A stretch of DNA of 50,027 bases from Chara braunii (GCA_003427395.1 BFEA01000228.1:681020-731046); one strand, 5' to 3'; shown: positions 20,432-31,351, counted from the first letter of the stretch. Program-made: numbers and translations. The notes: generated by a model from the letters alone, not told the origin.

Positions 20432-20589
20432 TGAGCTACTTTTGTCAACGCGGGAGGCAGACTATCTACCCTATTTGATGCCTAAGGGAGCCCTCAACAC
20501 AAGATTCCTATGAGTTATTTTTGTTAACGCGGGAGGCAGATTATCTACCTTATTTGATGCCTAAGGGAACCCTCAGCACAAGATCCCTA
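20432..20589 (+). repeat. Tandem duplication, 79-bp unit, two copies
   Basis: 20432-20510 and 20511-20589 share AACGCGGGAGGCAGA, TTTGATGCCTAAGGGA and ACACAAGAT. Of about nine differences, most are transitions, mainly C in copy 1 against T in copy 2. Confidence 0.8.
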
Positions 20590-21083
20590 CTAAGGCCGTT
20601 ATCTCAGACAACACTGGCCATAGATCAGCAGGACGTACTACTCCCCCCAACCGTTCCTGTTACTTCAACCTATGGGTGGGCTGTATGTCAGTTTATCGCC
20701 TACAGGACCTTGTCTTAGGACTCTCCTACCTAACCCCTCCCGTGCCAGCTGTAGATACTGTCCTGATCCTCACAAGCAACAGGATCTTTTGTAACCTATC
20801 CCACGTCATAGCCGTACCTGATTGAATCCGAAGACGCTACCTCAACCGTGCAGCCCCCACATCAAACCCACTGAGCTATTGTGGACACTAGTCTATTTTC
20901 TGCGTTCGACCAGAAGACAAGTGAACAATCATCTGAACAACCCACAGACCAAGAACCTCGAGGAAAACCCTCATAGCCTGGACCCAACATACAACAACCA
21001 TGACTAGCCTAAGGACCCTTGGGTGGTGTGCATTGTGCAAGCAGTGTCTGTAATAGCTTACCTGTGCCAACCTAGGGGGGGTT

Positions 21084-21305
21084 GCAGATGGTATACGTTA
21101 TGTAAACGTCCGCAGGTGTCCATGCGCATGGATGCGGAGTTTTGAGCCCCCAACTTCAAACCACAATGCGCATTTCCAACCGGTGCCCTTACCATTGGGC
21201 CACACACCATCTGCAATATATAGTTGAGGTGCTAGTGTCCATGCGCATGGATGCGGAGTTTTGAACCCCCAACTTCAAACCACAATGCGCATTGCCAACC
21301 GGTGT
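21084..21305 (-). repeat. tRNA-like repeat with 68-bp direct duplication
   Basis: A 68-bp block (21115-21182 and 21237-21305) is duplicated with few changes; it includes the 14-bp palindrome TCCATGCGCATGGA. On the minus strand the left unit reads GATGGTGTG, TGGCCCAATGGTAAGGGCA (D-arm with GCCC/GGGC stem, A-box-like) and GGCTCAAAACTCC (T-loop/B-box-like). The anticodon arm is not convincing. This looks like a tRNA-derived SINE head or the edge of one, next to a LINE tail on the same strand. Confidence 0.45.
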
Positions 21306-21584
21306 CAGCTCTTTCTCCTGGAACAACCAGGATGAAAAGAAGAGGTTTCCCTCCAGAGAGATCGAGACCAGGTTGGCACATTTGCCCCAGGTCTGCGAAA
21401 ACCAATACTGCCCTTTGTGAGGGTGAGCGCCAGAGGTCTGCCAGTTCCCTCTAATAGTTTGTCTAAGTAGAGTTTTGATAAGCGTTATTCGCCTACGGAA
21501 CAAGGGGCTCTCTGGTTTAAAAGTAGCTTTGTTACGTGTCTTCCACAGGGCTTCCATTATAGCGCCTCGACACGTCAGTGCCAC
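21306..21584 (-). pseudogene. LINE ORF2 C-terminal fragment
   Basis: The minus strand encodes RGAIMEALWKTRNKATF, then RRITLIKTLLRQTIRGNW. This is the same C-terminal segment that ends the plus-strand LINE at 23.2-25.2 kb (RRAVLWTL-QRRCTYEMEKARL, IQTAIREQWEKV) and matches the WxxRN-type end of plant LINE ORF2 proteins. The RT core is absent; only about 90 residues remain. It continues without break into the tRNA-like repeat on its left. Confidence 0.55.
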
Positions 21585-21799
21585 GTATGGCCAGCCTGAT
21601 GAGAAATCAGAGCCAAAGTGAGATAGACCATAGAGGATCTCACACTAATGACAGAAGCCTCCCACGAAGCGATGGCTGAAGTTCGATACATGATGGACCG
21701 CTTCTGTAGACTGGCAGATATGACGGTCAACTGGGCAACAAAACCAAGGGATGGTGGATACACCACCAAGGAGTGAGACCCCCTGAAGAGCCAGTGCAA
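21585..21799 (+). other. Unassigned segment with protein-like frame
   Basis: The plus strand contains ASHEAMAEVRYMMDRFCRLA and VNWATKPRDGGYTTKE before a stop near 21777. This is protein-like but unassigned; it may belong to a LINE or gypsy coding region cut by the palindrome on its right. Confidence 0.2.
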
Positions 21800-23230
21800 C
21801 CGTTTGAACGTCGTGAACGCGCGTTCATACCCCCTGGACCCGCGTTCAATCGCGTTCAAACGCGCTGCGCGCGCGCGCGCGAAAAAATTGAACGCGAGCC
21901 CGCAGGGCGTGCGCGCGCGTCGGGGGCTACGGGGTGGTGGCACTCGTTCAACAAACCCCAAAAGTGAAAAAAAAAGCCTCCTCGGAGTACCACCACCCCC
22001 GCCACAAGTACAGCGTCACCCCCCACCATTGTGTGTGTGTGAATGTGTGTGTGTGTATATGATCCTTCTTTTTTTTTCAGGGGGGTGGAGGAAACCCCCT
22101 AACATGGCTCAGACGGCCTATGCAGGCTGTCTGAGGGGTCCTCGCAGCCATGTGGCTCAGCCCCCCCCACCCAAATCGAGGCAGGCAGCAAGTATGAGGT
22201 AGAGGTCGAGCTGGCCGAATTTATGCTCAGGACTGAAGTTCAGATCTGTGTTTCAGCAGTTATGGGTTGCTCACGATGCTAGGCCATGGCGGTCTCTGCA
22301 CGTGATTCTCAGGGCTACAGCATGTATTCCTAAGAAAAAAAAAAAGGAGAAAAAGAGAAAAACAAGAAAAAAAAAAAANACATTGTCTTTCGTGCATGTG
22401 CTGAGTAGAGGCCCTTAGGGCCACTGCACGTATTCCTACGAAAAGAGAAACGATTTTTTTTTTTTTTTTTTTTTCTTGTTTTTTTTTCTCTCGTTTTTCT
22501 TGTTTTTCTTAGGAATACGTGCAGTGGCCCTAAGGGCCTGTACTCAGCAGATGCACAAAAGACAAAACATATGGCGGCATATTATTCCATGTTCTACAGA
22601 AGATTCATTCTTTTCTTTTGTTTTTCTTTTTTCTTGTTTTTCTCTTTCTCTCCTTTTCTTTTTTCTTAGGAATATGTGCTGTAGCCTTGAGAATCACGTG
22701 TAGAGACCACCACGGCCTAGCATCGTGAGCAACCCATAACTGCTGAAACACAGATCTGAACTTCAATCCTAAGCATAAATTCGGCCAGCTCGTGCTCTGC
22801 CTTATACTTGTTGCCTGCCTCAATTTGGGGGGGGGGGGTCTGAGCCACATGGCTGCGAGGACCCCTAAGACAGCGTGCATGGGCTGTCTGAGCCACGTTA
22901 GGGGGTTTTCCCCACGCCCCCGGAAAAAAAACAAGGATCCTACTTCATACACACACACACACACAAATTCACGCATTCGTTTTTTTTTTTTTTTTTTACC
23001 CTTTCGTCTGGGGCACTGGCCCACATACCCCCCAAGCAGCACCGCTGCTCCCCACACTGCCCACAGCCTCCCCAAGCACCACTGCCGCTCCTCCCACTGC
23101 CCAAAGGCCTCCCCCACCCCGCACAACCCCCTGCGCAAACGCGTCAAATGCGTTTACCGCCGTTCACTGAACGCGCGTTCACCGCGTTCAAATCCTGAAC
23201 GCGAAACGCGCGTTTAATGAACGCGCGGTA
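21800..23230. mobile_element. Nested giant palindrome, foldback-like element
   Basis: The region folds on itself about a centre near 22471. Inner arms (about 22382-22452 and 22490-22570) share GGCCCTTAGGGCCACTGCAC. Outer arms (about 22020-22340 and 22664-22985) share, inverted, CACAGATCTGAACTTCA-type words, AGCAGTTATGGGTTGC, the CA/TG microsatellite and the CCCCCTAACATGGCTC stretch. Both outer ends carry clusters of GAACGCG/CGCGTTC (21805-21900, 23140-23228). Poly-A and poly-T runs flank the inner arms. There is no transposase frame. The symmetry with repetitive ends resembles foldback transposons; a duplicated inverted insertion is the alternative. An undetermined base lies at 22379. Confidence 0.7.
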
Positions 23231-25210
23231 ACACAGAGAAGAACCAAGAATCAAATGGATACCGAAGGAAGCCCCGATCAGGGTATTGGGGGTGGTCATG
23301 TCAGCAGAGGGGAGGCCGGTTACTAATAATGAATGGATCTCTGGCCCGGCCCAAGAAAAGATGGCACTATGGAAGAACAAACATACCTCGCTGATAGGGT
23401 GTTCTCTAATCATAAATAATGTGATCCTCGCCTCCTTGTGGTACAAATCAGCTATCTGGCCCTTGGACAAGAATGCTTTATGCCCCTTGCAGCGACAGAT
23501 AGTCGCCTTCCTGTGGAGGGGGAACCACGAGGAGCCAAACGTGATCAGCAAAGTGACTTGGCAATCTATTATTCAACCCAAAATAAATGGGGGTTTGGGC
23601 ATAATCGATCCTGCGCTGCAAACAAAGGCATTGGCCCTACAGTGGCTCAAACGTTTGCTCTTTAGCCAAGACACCCCGTGGAAGGGGCTAGCACTAGAAC
23701 AAATCTCCCACTTAGCACCACAAGCAGTGGAGGGGAGTGACCCGTTGATGTGGCTTGAAAATAGGGGGTGGCCCATTCCGAGGAGAAGCGCGCAACATCA
23801 CCACCGCCAACCCCCCTCGCCCCTTCTAGATATGCTGTCAGGGCTGACCTGCGTAATGACCCGTTCTGGCCAGACCTCCTGAGAACATGGAGAAGCCTCC
23901 CCCTGCCGGACAAAACCCCACCTGAGAGATGGGAGGAGGTGGCACGGCAACAGCTGTTTGGAAATAGATGGATAACAGACCGAAAGAGCAAACTCTCCAT
24001 TGTATGGATTCCTCGTGGCAGGGCTAGGTTAGGCGGGGCATGACAAGAATATATGACATTTGGGACAAGGAGCAAAGTAATTGGATCGCCCCGGACAAGC
24101 TAAGAGCGAGACTACGCACGCAACTGCCATCGACCGGAAGAGGCCTTTGACACTATAATTGAGAAGATCCCTCTAGACTGGTGGAGAATCCTAAGAAAAG
24201 GTCCTGCCCTTCACAAATCAGACTGGGTGGCATTGAGGGACCATCCAAGCCAGGTGGGCAACATAGTGAACTGTGAACCTGATGAATCGATAAGATTAGC
24301 CCTCTTCCAAATAGGCTGGAACAACATTCTTCAAAGAACCACGCCAGAAGAAACAATCATATGCCGAAAAGAAGACCTGTACAGAATCAGAGTACTCCAT
24401 GAAAAGGAGCAAAAGATCGTGTATTGTCCCCAAACCCCGATCCACCTGCTTGCCCTAGACCCCGCTGAATGGGCATGGATAACATCGGTGGGGAAGGGCA
24501 GGAAACTCACAAGATCGCTATACGGCCTCACAGTTAAGTCAACCTATCGACTCCTAAGGCCGAGAATAAACCTTCGGGATCGGGTGGAGTCACGTTGGAC
24601 GAACCACTTAAACATTGATAAGAGCAAGCTGAGAAATATAAAGTGGTTCAGAACGATCAAGGATAAACCAACGAAAATTGCTTCGTTGCAATGGCAGATC
24701 GAGCACCGCTGCCTGCAGACAAACGATTGGCTAATAGATAGAACCAACCTTGAACAAAGAGGTCAGACCCTCCCCTGGTGTAGGCTTTGCACCGATGCAT
24801 TCCCATTCAGAAAAGTACCAGAAACAATAGAACATATTTTTCTGCAATGCCCGAGAGCGGTGTGGTTGTGGAGATGGTGGAACAGAATATGGAACCAACT
24901 AGAGACCTGCACCCGGTGGCCGTGGGACTAGAAAGCCTTATTATGTGACGGTTAGACGACTTTTCTAACAATTTATTCAAAATGGGTCGAAGGGCGGTGC
25001 TCTGGACCCTCTAGCAACGGCGTTGCACATATGAAATGGAAAAAGCAAGGTTGGATGGCCCCGAATTCACGGAAAGCATCCGACAACAGATCCAAACTGC
25101 AATAAGAGAACAATGGGAAAAAGTCAGGAAACAACCAGTTACTTCATACAACAAAAAATATCCAACAAAAAATCAAGGATTTCTGCCAGAGCTGGCTCGG
25201 AGGTGAGAAC
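23231..25210 (+). pseudogene. LINE ORF2 3' half, degenerate
   Basis: Non-LTR retrotransposon polymerase, C-terminal half only. The first frame (to 23882) has RIKWIPKEAPIRVLGVV, SLIINNVILASLWYKSAIWP, PLQRQIVAFLWRG, VISKVTWQSI and KINGGLGIID, the thumb-region pattern of plant LINE reverse transcriptases. After a frameshift near 23800 the frame 23768-24043 continues with DLRNDPFWPDLLRTW. After two stops near 24150, the frame to 24931 ends in a zf-RVT domain (SLYGLTVKSTYRLLRP, NIDKSKLRNIKWFRTI, PWCRLC, ETIEHIFLQCPRAVWLW). The tail 24980-25205 continues in another frame with one stop. The palindrome abuts the 5' break, so the RT core with its catalytic Asp pair is missing. Confidence 0.85.
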
Positions 25211-25347
25211 GGGGGAAAGATAGGGGAAGTAGAATGGAAAGGCGGTCAATGTGATCCAGGGGAAGGTCAAGGGAGGAGGAACCTAGTGAGGGATTACCGG
25301 CTCCTCTTCGACGACTGGACCAGGATCGATCCAGCAATCCCCTTGAG

Positions 25348-25860
25348 ACCCAGTGAAGAGTTCCCCGACCCCTTTCCCCCCCCCTTCAATTGTTTGGTAG
25401 GTTTGGATTGGTATGGGAGAGAATGAGCAGGCCTTCACTTCAGTCGGCTATGCTGGCAGGCTTCTGCTACATAGTGTTCTGCTGAGACGGGAGACCTAGT
25501 GAAGAGTTCCCCGACCCCTTCCCCCCCCCCCCCAATTGTTTGGGGGGACTGGATTGGTATGGGGGAGAGTGAGCAGGCCTGGATTGGTATGGGAGAGTGG
25601 GAGCTTGGGCGAGGAGGAAGGAGCAGGCCTTCACTTCAGTCAGCTGCCTGATGCTCATTTCAGCTTGTCACTATGTAAGAAGCTACGCTGGTGGTCTGTT
25701 TTTGAAAAAATTCCCCCTCCCCCTCCCCCCCCCCCCCCTCAATGGGTGGGTAGGTCTGGATTGGTATGGGAGAGAGTGAGAGGGCGGGCGAGGAGGAACG
25801 AGCGGGCCTTCACTTCAGTCGGCTATGCGGGCAGGCTTCTTCTACATAGTGTTCTTCTAG
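25348..25860 (+). repeat. Tandem repeat, three units of about 140-200 bp
   Basis: Units start near 25348, 25490 and 25700. Each has a C-rich run of 8-15 bases, then GATTGGTATGGGRGAGAGTGA, then GGCCTTCACTTCAGTC and, in units 1 and 3, GGCTATGC-GGCAGGCTTCT and CTACATAGTGTTCT. No coding role. The C runs may cause replication slippage. Confidence 0.8.
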
Positions 25861-26304
25861 GATGTTCCTGTCCTATTCTGCTGGGAGTGGGATAAAAGAG
25901 GGAAGAGGTGCTTGTGTTTGGATCTCGTACCAACCTTATTGGGTTTCATGGATGAGTTTACTGCAAACCATGGTTAACGCAGACCCAGTCACCGGACAGA
26001 TCCACACTGTGCGGCCAACCTGCGTCCGGAAGCATCCGGACGATCTGGATAACCAGCGAGAATCTGGACATGCGGATATTCAGACCCGGGCTGTCCAGAT
26101 AGAGGCCAGGGTATCTTTCTTTCTTCTTTTTTTTCTTTTTTTTGGGTTTGGGAAGTCACTAACAATTTTATTACAAATCATAGGAAAGAGGAAGGAGACC
26201 TCACAATTCGACCCGGAAGTACGGGGCACATTACCCACTTTAGGCTGAACTGTTAGCTACTGGAAACCGGGTCCAGTGTCCCTTTCCTACATACTACTTT
26301 CCCT
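25861..26304. other. Unassigned segment
   Basis: No gene recognised. A pyrimidine-rich run lies near 26115-26142. Confidence 0.35.
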
Positions 26305-27255
26305 TTTATTTTTTTTATTTTTTTTAATGGAAAGAACGCTTCAATCTATTCGTGGGGAGCAGCACGTGCTGGGAACCGGGCCCAGCGTCCCAAATGGAAA
26401 ATTACATTGAATTTTAAAAATTTGAGATACCGGGGCCATTACTCGGCTTTGGCTAAGAAAAAATTTGAGCTACTTAGGAGGAGACGAGAAACTTTAGAAT
26501 TGGACAAGATTCAGAAACCGACTCAGGAGCCCCCCATCAATCCTCTTCACCTCTCTCCGGCAAGACTTACTGCAATAGAGCCACCATCTCCGTTGCTGTT
26601 GTACCCTATTTTCATCCTACCAGCTAGCCCCCGTACTAGTAGGATGCTTGATATCCCACCATCTACTTCTCCCACTCACCTAAAATACGCAAACCCCCAA
26701 TCCATCCCCTGTACCCTACTCCGGCAAGACTTATTGCAGCAGAGCCACCATCTCCGCTGCTCCTGTACCCTATTCATGTCCTGTTAGCTAGCCCTCTTGC
26801 TAATAGGATGCGTAATATCCCACCTTTTCCTTCTCCCACTCGCCTCCGTCTCTTTAGAAAACGTCTGAGCAATACGGAAAACATAGAAATAGACCTCCTA
26901 GGTCCTACAAATGCTCAAAACCCCTTGAAATCCCTAACAAACCCTTCCAAAGCACTCCAACATTGTCCTACTCCCCACCGAGCTCTTCCAGGTCTCACAC
27001 CCCCACATCTTGTTGGGTTACAGGGCAACACAACTCACCCCAGCTCCGACCAGTGTTGTCCCAGCAGCAACCCTTAGTTATCCCGTGGAATGCCCACCCC
27101 AAAGCATCCCCAAATCTATCTACCAGGCCTCACGCTCCTGCGTCAGCAGATCACAGGGCAACACCCCAGCACCGGCCAGCGTCGTTCTGACATCGAACAT
27201 CCATAGGTCACTGAGTGTAACAGCATCGAAACCACCTAAGAAGAATTGCTAGGAC
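26305..27255 (-). repeat. Dispersed repeat family B, long copy 1
   Basis: T-rich start (26305-26326), then CAATCTATTCGTGGGGAGCA, GTGCTGGGAACCGGGCCCAG, GGCTTTGGCTAAGAA, then a non-coding body ending with CACCCCAAAGCATCCCCA and GGGCAACACCCCAGCACC. The same order, with about 80-85% match by eye, is found at 47492-48410. An internal part (ACTCCGGCAAGACTTAYTGC) is duplicated at 26561 and 26719. Sense strand is minus with a poly(A) tail. Likely a LINE-type 3' region or non-autonomous retro-element. Confidence 0.75.
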
Positions 27256-27411
27256 CCAGGGTCCAAAAACATTTTTAAGACCACCAATCAACCATCCGCG
27301 TATGGTCAACCCTGAGATCTATTTTTTTATAGATTTTTTTTTTTTTTTTTTGAAATGAATACATTCAGTCCTCCTCCTATTTCCTTTCACCCCCTACTCT
27401 TCTTCATCTCC

Positions 27412-27965
27412 CGACGAGCCGACCTCCTCCACCACGTAGTTCGGGAAAGAAGAATAATAGACCAACGACTTCACAAAAAACCCATAGCGATGAAAAACAA
27501 ATTTCAATTATTCCTCTTCCTACGACAAGCCGACCTCCTCCACCACATAGTTCGAAGGAGGAGGAAAAAGTAGTTCACTCCATCGCAAAACAGGCGCAAC
27601 ACCCTAACCTCCCATCCCCTTACCGCCTTCCGGCACAGACTTACAACAGCTAAGCCACCATCTCAACTCCAGTTGTGCCCTAATCCAATCCCGCCAGCTA
27701 GCCCTCCTCACCAGCAGGACCCAAAAAAACTTCCCCCCTCCACTTCAGTCCCACGCCTGTTCCATAGGCAAGTAAAGGACACCTGATCCCCACCCACACT
27801 CTTTCTAACCCCCTTATTGAACTGCATCCCGCGACAAGCCGGCCTCCTCCACCCATGGTTCATGGGACAAAGAAAAAGTGAAAGCGGACCACCCTCAACT
27901 TCCTCTTGCGACAAGCCGACCTCCTCCACCACATAGTTCGCAGAAGAAAACCGAAAGTGATTCAC
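27412..27965. repeat. Four dispersed copies of a 33-bp CT-rich motif
   Basis: GACAAGCCGACCTCCTCCAC with CACATAGTTCG recurs near 27412, 27523, 27831 and 27908, each following a CTTCCTCTT-like stretch. On the minus strand this gives VVEEVGLS-type peptides in a 123-codon frame (27708-28079), which is unassigned. Either a minisatellite remnant or a repeat in a decayed coding region. Confidence 0.45.
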
Positions 27966-28079
27966 CATCTGAAACTTGCCAGCCCTACCCAAACCTCCAA
28001 AACTGATCAGAACCTTCACCTGCCTGCCCCAAACCAAAGCTAACTCATCAGGGGAGGGCAATCCGAATTTAAAAAGCAA

Positions 28080-28222
28080 GTTGAGTCATGAAAATCAAGG
28101 GATTAGAATTCGAAAGCTGATTTATGAGTATCATAACTTCATGCAACCGACTTGAGTCATGAAAATCAAGAGATTAGGATTCAAAATCTGATTTATAAGT
28201 CTCAGTATCAAGCGGGGGGGGC
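28080..28222 (+). repeat. Tandem repeat, 71-bp period, two units
   Basis: TTGAGTCATGAAAATCAAG starts at 28081 and 28152; both are followed by GATTAGRATTC and CTGATTTAT. Non-coding. Confidence 0.75.
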
Positions 28223-28259
28223 AAAACTAAAACTGCCTACTATCCTAAATTCCCCCCCT

Positions 28260-28665
28260 CAACAGACGGAGTGTCACTCTAGACTTTCAGTCCTCGTACC
28301 AGAACTCACTTGATCTCATACCCCCTTCTGCTAGGGTAACAGGACACCACAACCCTCCCCAGTACCGACCAACCTAGTTCTAACAGATAGGAAGTGCCTT
28401 CCTCCCTCGACAATTCCCTTAGCGACAAGCCCCTAAACAGGTTACAGGGTCAATACCCCGGCGCCGACCACGTCGGACGGTCTGGTTATCCGTTCGGCAT
28501 AACTTCACAGGCCTCAAGCTCCCCCTGGGTCACACAACACAACTTCCAGCACCGGCCTGTGTCGTCCCTGCATCGTCTTTCTAACCTACTTACCCTAAAC
28601 GACAACCTTCCTCTGTTGAGAACCCTTTACTACCTTCCATTCTCCAATTCTAGCTTCCCCCCCTG
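28260..28665 (-). repeat. Dispersed repeat family B, partial copy
   Basis: Matches 15629-15940 (TTTCAGTCCTCGTACCAGAA, GTGCCTTCCTCCCTCGACAA, GGTTACAGGG, GGCCTCAAGCTCC, CTTCCAGCACCGGCC). The tail end of the element (poly-T side) is missing here. Confidence 0.65.
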
Positions 28666-28764
28666 ATTTTTTAATAGAAAATCCTTTAGAATCCTACTTT
28701 TGGTTAATCAGGAACAAATTTTGGGAAAAGGAACAACAAGATTCAACATAATCACAGGACCATT

Positions 28765-29090
28765 GAAATTCTAAAAAATTAGAGATCACTATTCAAGATC
28801 GGAGAAGAGACTCAGATTTACGATCGTCAATATGAAAGGAACAAATCGAGAGTTATACAGAAATTTTGGAGATCATTTATAATCCCACTGTCTTGAATCA
28901 GGTTTGTAGATTATTCTTCATGAGTTCATTGAGAATCTAAAAAATTAGAAAAAAATATTCGAGATTAGAGGCAAAACTTTGATTTACGATCATCACCATG
29001 ACAGAATCAAATCAGGAATTATTCAAAAAATTTTGAATTCATTCAGGAGTCCGCAGTTCTTTGATCAAATTAGAATTGAGAACGTAAAAC
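28765..29090 (+). repeat. AT-rich tandem repeat, 166-bp period
   Basis: CTAAAAAATTAGA occurs at 28771 and 28937, each followed by TTACGATC at a matching distance and an AAATTTTG-like word. Two diverged units, non-coding. A 24-base A run follows near 29122-29146. Confidence 0.6.
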
Positions 29091-29199
29091 CACCTGTCAT
29101 GAGAAAATCAAATATAAAAATCAAAAAAAAAAAAAAAAAAAAAAATCGAAAACCAGAGATTAGAAAAAACAGATTCTCAATCATCTGAAAATTCAAATC

Positions 29200-29921
29200 G
29201 GGTTACTATCTTGAAGCTACTTCCAAAATAGCGAGATCAGAATGAAAAAATGGAGCAAACCACGAAGAGCAAAAATATGGATCAAAACATATAAACTGAC
29301 CTCTCATCATGATGTGCTTGTCTCCCCCAAACCTTCACCCCCTCCCTTATCGGCCCGAAGGCAACTCAGCCATCACATGGCCACTCTGTCAGCCATCAAG
29401 AAAAGGACTGAACAATAAGAATTAACGGACCGTGGCTTCACTTACCCCTTACTTGCCACGTAGCAAGACAAAAACACCGAACCTGCCGGTGACCCCTCAC
29501 TGGTAGTCCGGGGGGGAACAAACCTTCCATGCCCTTCGTTGCCCTTCAGCACCTACATCTTTCGTTAAGAACGTGACGCCCCAGCCTTCGTAGCTCTGAT
29601 CATTATGCTGGCAGCCCATACCCTTCACAGCCCTTCATAAGCAACCTCTTCGTAGTAGCCTCATCCTCTACGCACGATGCATCACCCTTATCGCCATCCT
29701 TCCCATCATCCTCTTCACCCCAAAACTTCTCCACCACCACCTCACACTACCCCGAATCCACTCCCCCCAGCACCGCACCGCACCGCCGCTTGTTGTCGTC
29801 CAGCCGCCGCTTGGTTTACCATCACGCTGCTCCGCCGCAAATCGCCGCTCGCCGCTGCTCGGCCGCAAGTCGCCACTCGCCGCTGCTCGGTCTGACTGCG
29901 CGGGCGGGGCGCAGCGCTCCC
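29200..29921. other. Unassigned region up to the assembly gap
   Basis: No gene recognised. The last 250 bases are strongly C-rich with CCGCCG/CACC words, open in several frames on both strands. Confidence 0.35.
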
Positions 29922-30050
29922 NNNNNNNNNNNNNNNNNNNNNNNNNNNNNNNNNNNNNNNNNNNNNNNNNNNNNNNNNNNNNNNNNNNNNNNNNNNNNNN
30001 NNNNNNNNNNNNNNNNNNNNNNNNNNNNNNNNNNNNNNNNNNNNNNNNNN
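29922..30050. other. Assembly gap (129 N)
   Basis: A run of undetermined bases. The sequence restarts in a T run that belongs to the next repeat, so the gap probably falls in a poly(T) tract and its size may be nominal. Confidence 0.99.
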
Positions 30051-30310
30051 TTTTTTTAACCCACCCCTCCTGCAGTGCTAGCGGTGCTGATAAAAGCAGA
30101 CACCTCTAGCACTCGGGGAGAGGCTCCATCTATTGGTGGGGAGCATCACCTGCTGGAAAACGGGTCCAGCGTCCCATATATAGAATGAATACAAAATGAA
30201 TGAAAGACCTGCCAGCATTGATTATTCTGGCTTCCAGAGGATTAACTGTGCAGGTTTGTTGAAAACAGGGAGAAAACCACTTCACCCCAATACCAGATGC
30301 CAGATATCTA
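30051..30310 (-). repeat. SINE-like repeat sharing the family B tail, copy 1
   Basis: T run, CTGCAGTGCTAGCGGTGCTG, CTCCATCTATTGGTGGGGAG, CTGGAAAACGGGTCCAGCGT, then a body with CCTGCCAGCATTGATT and TCCAGAGGATTAACTGTGCA. The first half equals the poly(A)-side end of family B; the body differs from it. The same composite is at 32014-32290. Minus-strand sense with a poly(A) tail. A short element that shares a LINE-like tail is the usual pattern for a SINE. Confidence 0.6.
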
Positions 30311-30792
30311 CTGCTTAAAAACCTAGTTCCTCCCTGATAAAGCGAAGAAAGACCTCACACAGAGGATTGACTGTGCAGGATGTTAAGAAAGGAAAAACAT
30401 TGCTTCCTCCTAGCCCTTTGCCCATTATCCTGCACTATATTGTGTTTCCCAGAACTGAAATATTTTAAAATATTTTGGTCCACCGCCCCGCCTTCAAGAA
30501 TGTGTAGTCGACCCTTTCTCCCCAGAGGGGCACCGGGAGGCAGGGCCATCTTTAGGTGATACTGCATGATTCAAGTAACAGAGATGGAACGCAATCTCGG
30601 GAAGGGGGGAGGGGGCCAGATAGGATGACCAGACAGGCGAAATCCTGGCAAGGCTGGGTCAGTCAGGAATCTCGGTAAGAGCCAGTGGGTGAGGGGGGAG
30701 GGGATCAGGGAAGTCCGTCGGGGGGCGTAGCGCACAAGCGGTTATCGGGTAGCTGAAAATTCAGAAATGAAAATTCTGAAGTGAGAGTTTTT
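30311..30792. other. Unassigned segment
   Basis: No gene recognised. Part of the 30.05 kb repeat body (AGAGGATTGACTGTGCAGG near 30361) recurs. G-rich runs lie near 30602-30615 and 30690-30700. Confidence 0.35.
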
Positions 30793-31188
30793 GGCAGTCT
30801 GAAAATCATGAATGGTCTTGAAGTGGTGAAAGGTCCGAAGACCCTGAAAACCACCTGTTTAGGCAGGCTGCATCCTGAAGTGGTGAAGGGTGTCCTGAAG
30901 TGGTCAAGTGAGAGTTTTGGGCAGTCTGAAAATCCTGAATGGTCCTGAAGTGGTGAAAGGTCCAAAGACTATGAAAACCACCCTTCAGGGCCTTCACCAC
31001 TTGAGGATGCAGTCTGCCGAAACAGGTGGTTTTCAACGTCTTCGGAGCTTTCACCACTTCGGGACCATTCAAGATTTTCAGACTTGAATAGTTCTGAAGT
31101 GGTGAAAGGTCCGAAGACCCTGAAAACCACCTGTTTAGGCAGGCTGCATCCTGAAGTGGTGAAGGATGTCGTGAAGTGGTGATGAAAA
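30793..31188. repeat. Repeat cluster around CCTGAAGTGGTGAA in both orientations
   Basis: The word GAAGTGGTGAA occurs about six times on the plus strand and TTCACCACTT twice inverted (near 30990 and 31050). A larger unit (GGTCCGAAGACCCTGAAAAC with CACCTGTTTAGGCAGGCTGC) is present at about 30829 and 31108, and an inverted partial unit lies between them. Minus-strand frames across it encode repeated FTTS-type peptides and are probably not genes. The mixed orientations allow long hairpins. Confidence 0.75.
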
Positions 31189-31351
31189 ATACGACTGTTG
31201 TTAACCTTCTCTCGCGTAGCGGGAAGGAAGGTTCTATCGTCGTCCAATTCTTAAAAAGTAGCTACATACTACTTTCCCAAAAAACAAATTCACCTGAAGC
31301 TCAACCCCGAAGGGGAAATGACTGATTCTCTAAAGGGGAAACTACGCGGGC

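Noticed and set aside
21855-21885. Z-DNA or CpG-island promoter in the CGCGCG run
   Set aside because: It belongs to the end cluster of the palindrome; no gene start follows.
23144-24075. Minus-strand frames of 135 and 137 codons
   Set aside because: Antisense to the LINE reverse transcriptase frame, which has clear motifs.
30793-31188. CRISPR-like array
   Set aside because: Repeats differ in orientation and spacing, spacers are not unique, and the genome is eukaryotic.
30705-31247. Minus-strand frames with repeated FTTS peptides
   Set aside because: They follow the nucleotide repeat cluster and are open in more than one frame; not a repeat protein.
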